A stretch of DNA of 13,029 nt from an uncultured Bacteroidales bacterium. Its GTDB lineage: Bacteria; Bacteroidota; Bacteroidia; Bacteroidales; F082. The translations under genes were made by a program, and so were the position numbers. Each line of letters begins with the position of its first letter. Within the stretch, counting starts at the first letter, position 1. Where the stretch lies: positions 1-13,029 of the forward strand of contig CALEMB010000146.1 in NCBI GenBank assembly GCA_937902805.1, in the 5' to 3' direction. Positions 12,973 through 13,029 of the stretch are shown here, piece after piece. Under the pieces are notes generated by a model. It worked only from the letters and a program-made list of their open reading frames with translations. It did no database searches and was not told the origin of the DNA.

Positions 12973-13029
12973 CGGCCCTTCGACGGGCTCAGGGACCTTG
13001 GGTTTTGTTTGTTTTTTTACGGCCCTTCG
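12973..13029. repeat. Short dispersed repeat upstream of porZ (one full, one cut copy)
   Basis: CGGCCCTTCG occurs at 12973-12982 and again at 13020-13029, where the window ends. The first copy continues as ACGGGCTCAGGGACC (12983-12997), the form of a dispersed intergenic repeat I recall from many bacterial genomes (CCTTCGACaGGCTCAGGGACC type). The second is cut by the window end, so whether it continues is unknown. The copies flank a T-rich spacer containing seven T at 13012-13018. The 78 bp upstream of porZ (12952-13029) otherwise shows an A/T-rich TATATAAAA on the minus strand near the ATG but no clear TAnnTTTG promoter box. Confidence 0.6.

Overview
The window looks like a chromosomal segment of a member of the Bacteroidota, most likely order Bacteroidales. 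Three lines of evidence support this: TAnnTTTG-type -7 promoter boxes at 4463, 8871 and (minus strand) 4379; a PorZ-like type IX secretion (T9SS) protein; and a GldH-like lipoprotein plus an UpxY-type NusG paralogue next to capsule-export genes. Species cannot be named from the sequence alone. The ends are ordinary housekeeping DNA; the middle is a small surface-polysaccharide export operon.

Layout. (1) 2-1084, plus strand: the 3' portion of an adenine deaminase gene, cut by the window edge. (2) 1085-1239: a 155-bp gap between convergent genes, filled by nested inverted repeats. (3) 4361-1240, minus strand: mrdA (PBP2) and rodA, overlapping by 4 nt, the transpeptidase/glycosyltransferase pair of the cell-elongation machinery. 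mreBCD is not beside them. (4) 4362-4491: a divergent promoter region. (5) 4492-8839, plus strand: a tightly spaced four-gene unit of GldH-like lipoprotein, Wza-type outer-membrane exporter, Wzc-type tyrosine autokinase/chain-length regulator, and UpxY-type NusG paralogue. Gaps are about 20 nt, and the last two genes overlap by 23 nt. (6) 8899-9813, plus strand: a membrane-anchored coiled-coil protein of unknown function with its own promoter-like box. (7) 9814-9907: a palindromic intergenic repeat and a small GC hairpin between convergent genes. (8) 12951-9908, minus strand: porZ followed by recO, joined by a TGATG overlap. (9) 12952-13029: the porZ upstream region, carrying one full and one cut copy of another short dispersed repeat.

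How the genes fit together. PBP2 and RodA build peptidoglycan. Wza and Wzc would form the trans-envelope export apparatus for a polysaccharide, and the NusG paralogue would be expected to support elongation through a long polysaccharide operon, although no glycosyltransferase, flippase or polymerase gene is present here. PorZ (and possibly the GldH-like lipoprotein) points to a T9SS-bearing organism that attaches secreted proteins to surface lipopolysaccharide.

I see no CRISPR array, tRNA, rRNA, transposase or defence system. The most interesting items are the Tyr-Gly tail of the kinase followed by a basic tail that overlaps the next gene, the atypical downstream position of the UpxY-like gene, and three unrelated palindromic/dispersed repeats in the intergenic spaces. 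None of these proves a new system.
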